A DNA stretch of 64,000 nucleotides from Paenibacillus mangrovi (lineage in GTDB: Bacteria; Bacillota; Bacilli; Paenibacillales; Paenibacillaceae), in the NCBI RefSeq assembly GCF_022898935.1, contig NZ_JALIRP010000002.1, positions 496,001 through 560,000 of the forward strand. The letters are read 5' to 3'. Every line of letters begins with the position of its first letter. Positions within the stretch are counted from its first letter, which is position 1. The notes under the pieces were generated by a model that was not told the DNA's origin, searched no databases, and saw only the letters and a program-made list of their open reading frames with translations. The translations under genes and the position numbers were made by a program. Shown piece by piece: positions 63,415 to 64,000 of the stretch.

Positions 63415-63530
63415 TATTTCAAGAAAACACCTGACGATTGTGCAAAAAACGGATTCAATTCTAAATACAAGAATGGAATGTAAAGCTATATTCTTATTGT
63501 AACATACATCAAATCTAGGAGTGAATGCTC

Positions 63531-64000
63531 ATGCTGGATGTCAAACATTTGTTATCGGATGAACAAATAGTTCAATTCATTACGAAAGGTTATGTTGTGC
63601 TACAGAATGAGGTGCCACAAGAGTTACATCAAGAAGTGTTGAATAAAATCAATTATGTCATGCATTCGGAAGGTAATCCTGGAAATAATATTTTACCGCG
63701 TGTGCCAGAGATTGAGCAGTTCTTTGAGACCCCCGTAGTGAAAGGCGCTTTAACCAGTGTGCTTGGCCCGGACTATCACATGCATCCTCATCGTCATTGC
63801 CATTATAATCAGCCGGGCAATCCAGTACCTGGAGGTGGCAATTGGCATAAGGACGGTTATTGGTCTTCCATGAGAAGTCACAGACCATGGTGGGCGATGA
63901 TTTTCTACTATATACAGGATATTACGGAAGAAATGGGCCCAACAGCGATAATGCCCGGCACACAGTACTACGAAAAGTTTCTTGGAGATAAGGGTGAAAC
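63531..64000 (+). CDS. Phytanoyl-CoA dioxygenase (PhyH)-family protein, truncated by window end
   Basis: The first 156 codons are present and the gene runs off the window. It begins MLDVKHLLSDEQIVQF with AGGAG 9 bases before the ATG. The stretch NWHKDGYW holds the H-x-D pair that binds Fe(II) in 2-oxoglutarate dioxygenases of the PhyH family, and GPTAIMPGTQYYE follows as in relatives. The second iron His would lie beyond the end. Substrate unknown; regulation by the divergent AraC protein is likely. Confidence 0.85.
   Translation, partial: MLDVKHLLSDEQIVQFITKGYVVLQNEVPQELHQEVLNKINYVMHSEGNPGNNILPRVPEIEQFFETPVVKGALTSVLGPDYHMHPHRHCHYNQPGNPVPGGGNWHKDGYWSSMRSHRPWWAMIFYYIQDITEEMGPTAIMPGTQYYEKFLGDKGE

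Overview
The window looks like a chromosomal stretch of a Paenibacillus-type Gram-positive soil bacterium. The grounds are SLH-anchored secreted proteins, YesN/YesM-like two-component and membrane-bound AraC regulators, LplB/YtcP/YtcQ-type sugar importers, strong GGAGG ribosome binding sites, candidate cre sites and moderate GC. Almost every gene is on the minus strand. No rRNA, tRNA, CRISPR array or intact insertion sequence was seen.

Left part (0.26-26 kb). After an orphan KstD-like flavoprotein come three tandem paralogous loci for secreted calcineurin-like metallophosphoesterases (2.2-6.5, 9.65-13.4 and 14.1-18.4 kb). Two of them carry a cohesin-like domain plus three SLH domains, and each of these two is preceded in its operon by a small secreted protein ending in FIVAR and dockerin modules (6.6-7.6 and 18.5-19.5 kb). 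The third lacks the cohesin and SLH part and retains only a scar of the dockerin gene. Next is an operon for a HAD phosphatase, an SMR exporter and a 2-aminoethylphosphonate-type ABC importer (25.1 down to 20.0 kb), divergent from a GbsR/OpcR-like regulator (25.45 kb). All these operons share one promoter design: four hexamers at exact 11-bp spacing that resemble a PhoP box, then 20 bp, then TACAAT inside an 18-bp palindrome. I propose a phosphate-starvation regulon, co-controlled by a choline-sensor-like repressor, that displays phosphoesterases on the cell surface through cohesin-dockerin contacts and imports the released organophosphorus compound. This is the main discovery candidate. A decayed fourth copy lies at 60.2-62.2 kb and a rearranged fragment at 50.4-51.0 kb.

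Middle part (26-50 kb). A type B carboxylesterase, an AraC-GH39 fusion whose GH39 domain appears to have lost its acid/base Glu, a secreted GH95 alpha-L-fucosidase-like enzyme, two divergent GH95-like proteins (one secreted, one cytoplasmic), a GH38-like alpha-mannosidase, a CUT1 sugar importer and a YesN/YesM-like two-component system. Together they suggest uptake and breakdown of a fucose- and mannose-containing glycan, with a candidate CcpA site.

Right part (51-64 kb). A second carbohydrate locus: membrane AraC regulator, LplB/YtcP-type permeases, YtcQ/LipO-type lipoprotein, sugar isomerase/epimerase and Gfo/Idh/MocA dehydrogenase, with a broken mgtC-like gene between regulator and transporter. 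After the decayed copy comes an AraC regulator divergent from a phytanoyl-CoA dioxygenase-like gene cut by the window end.

All functions are read from motifs and family resemblance; no database search was possible.
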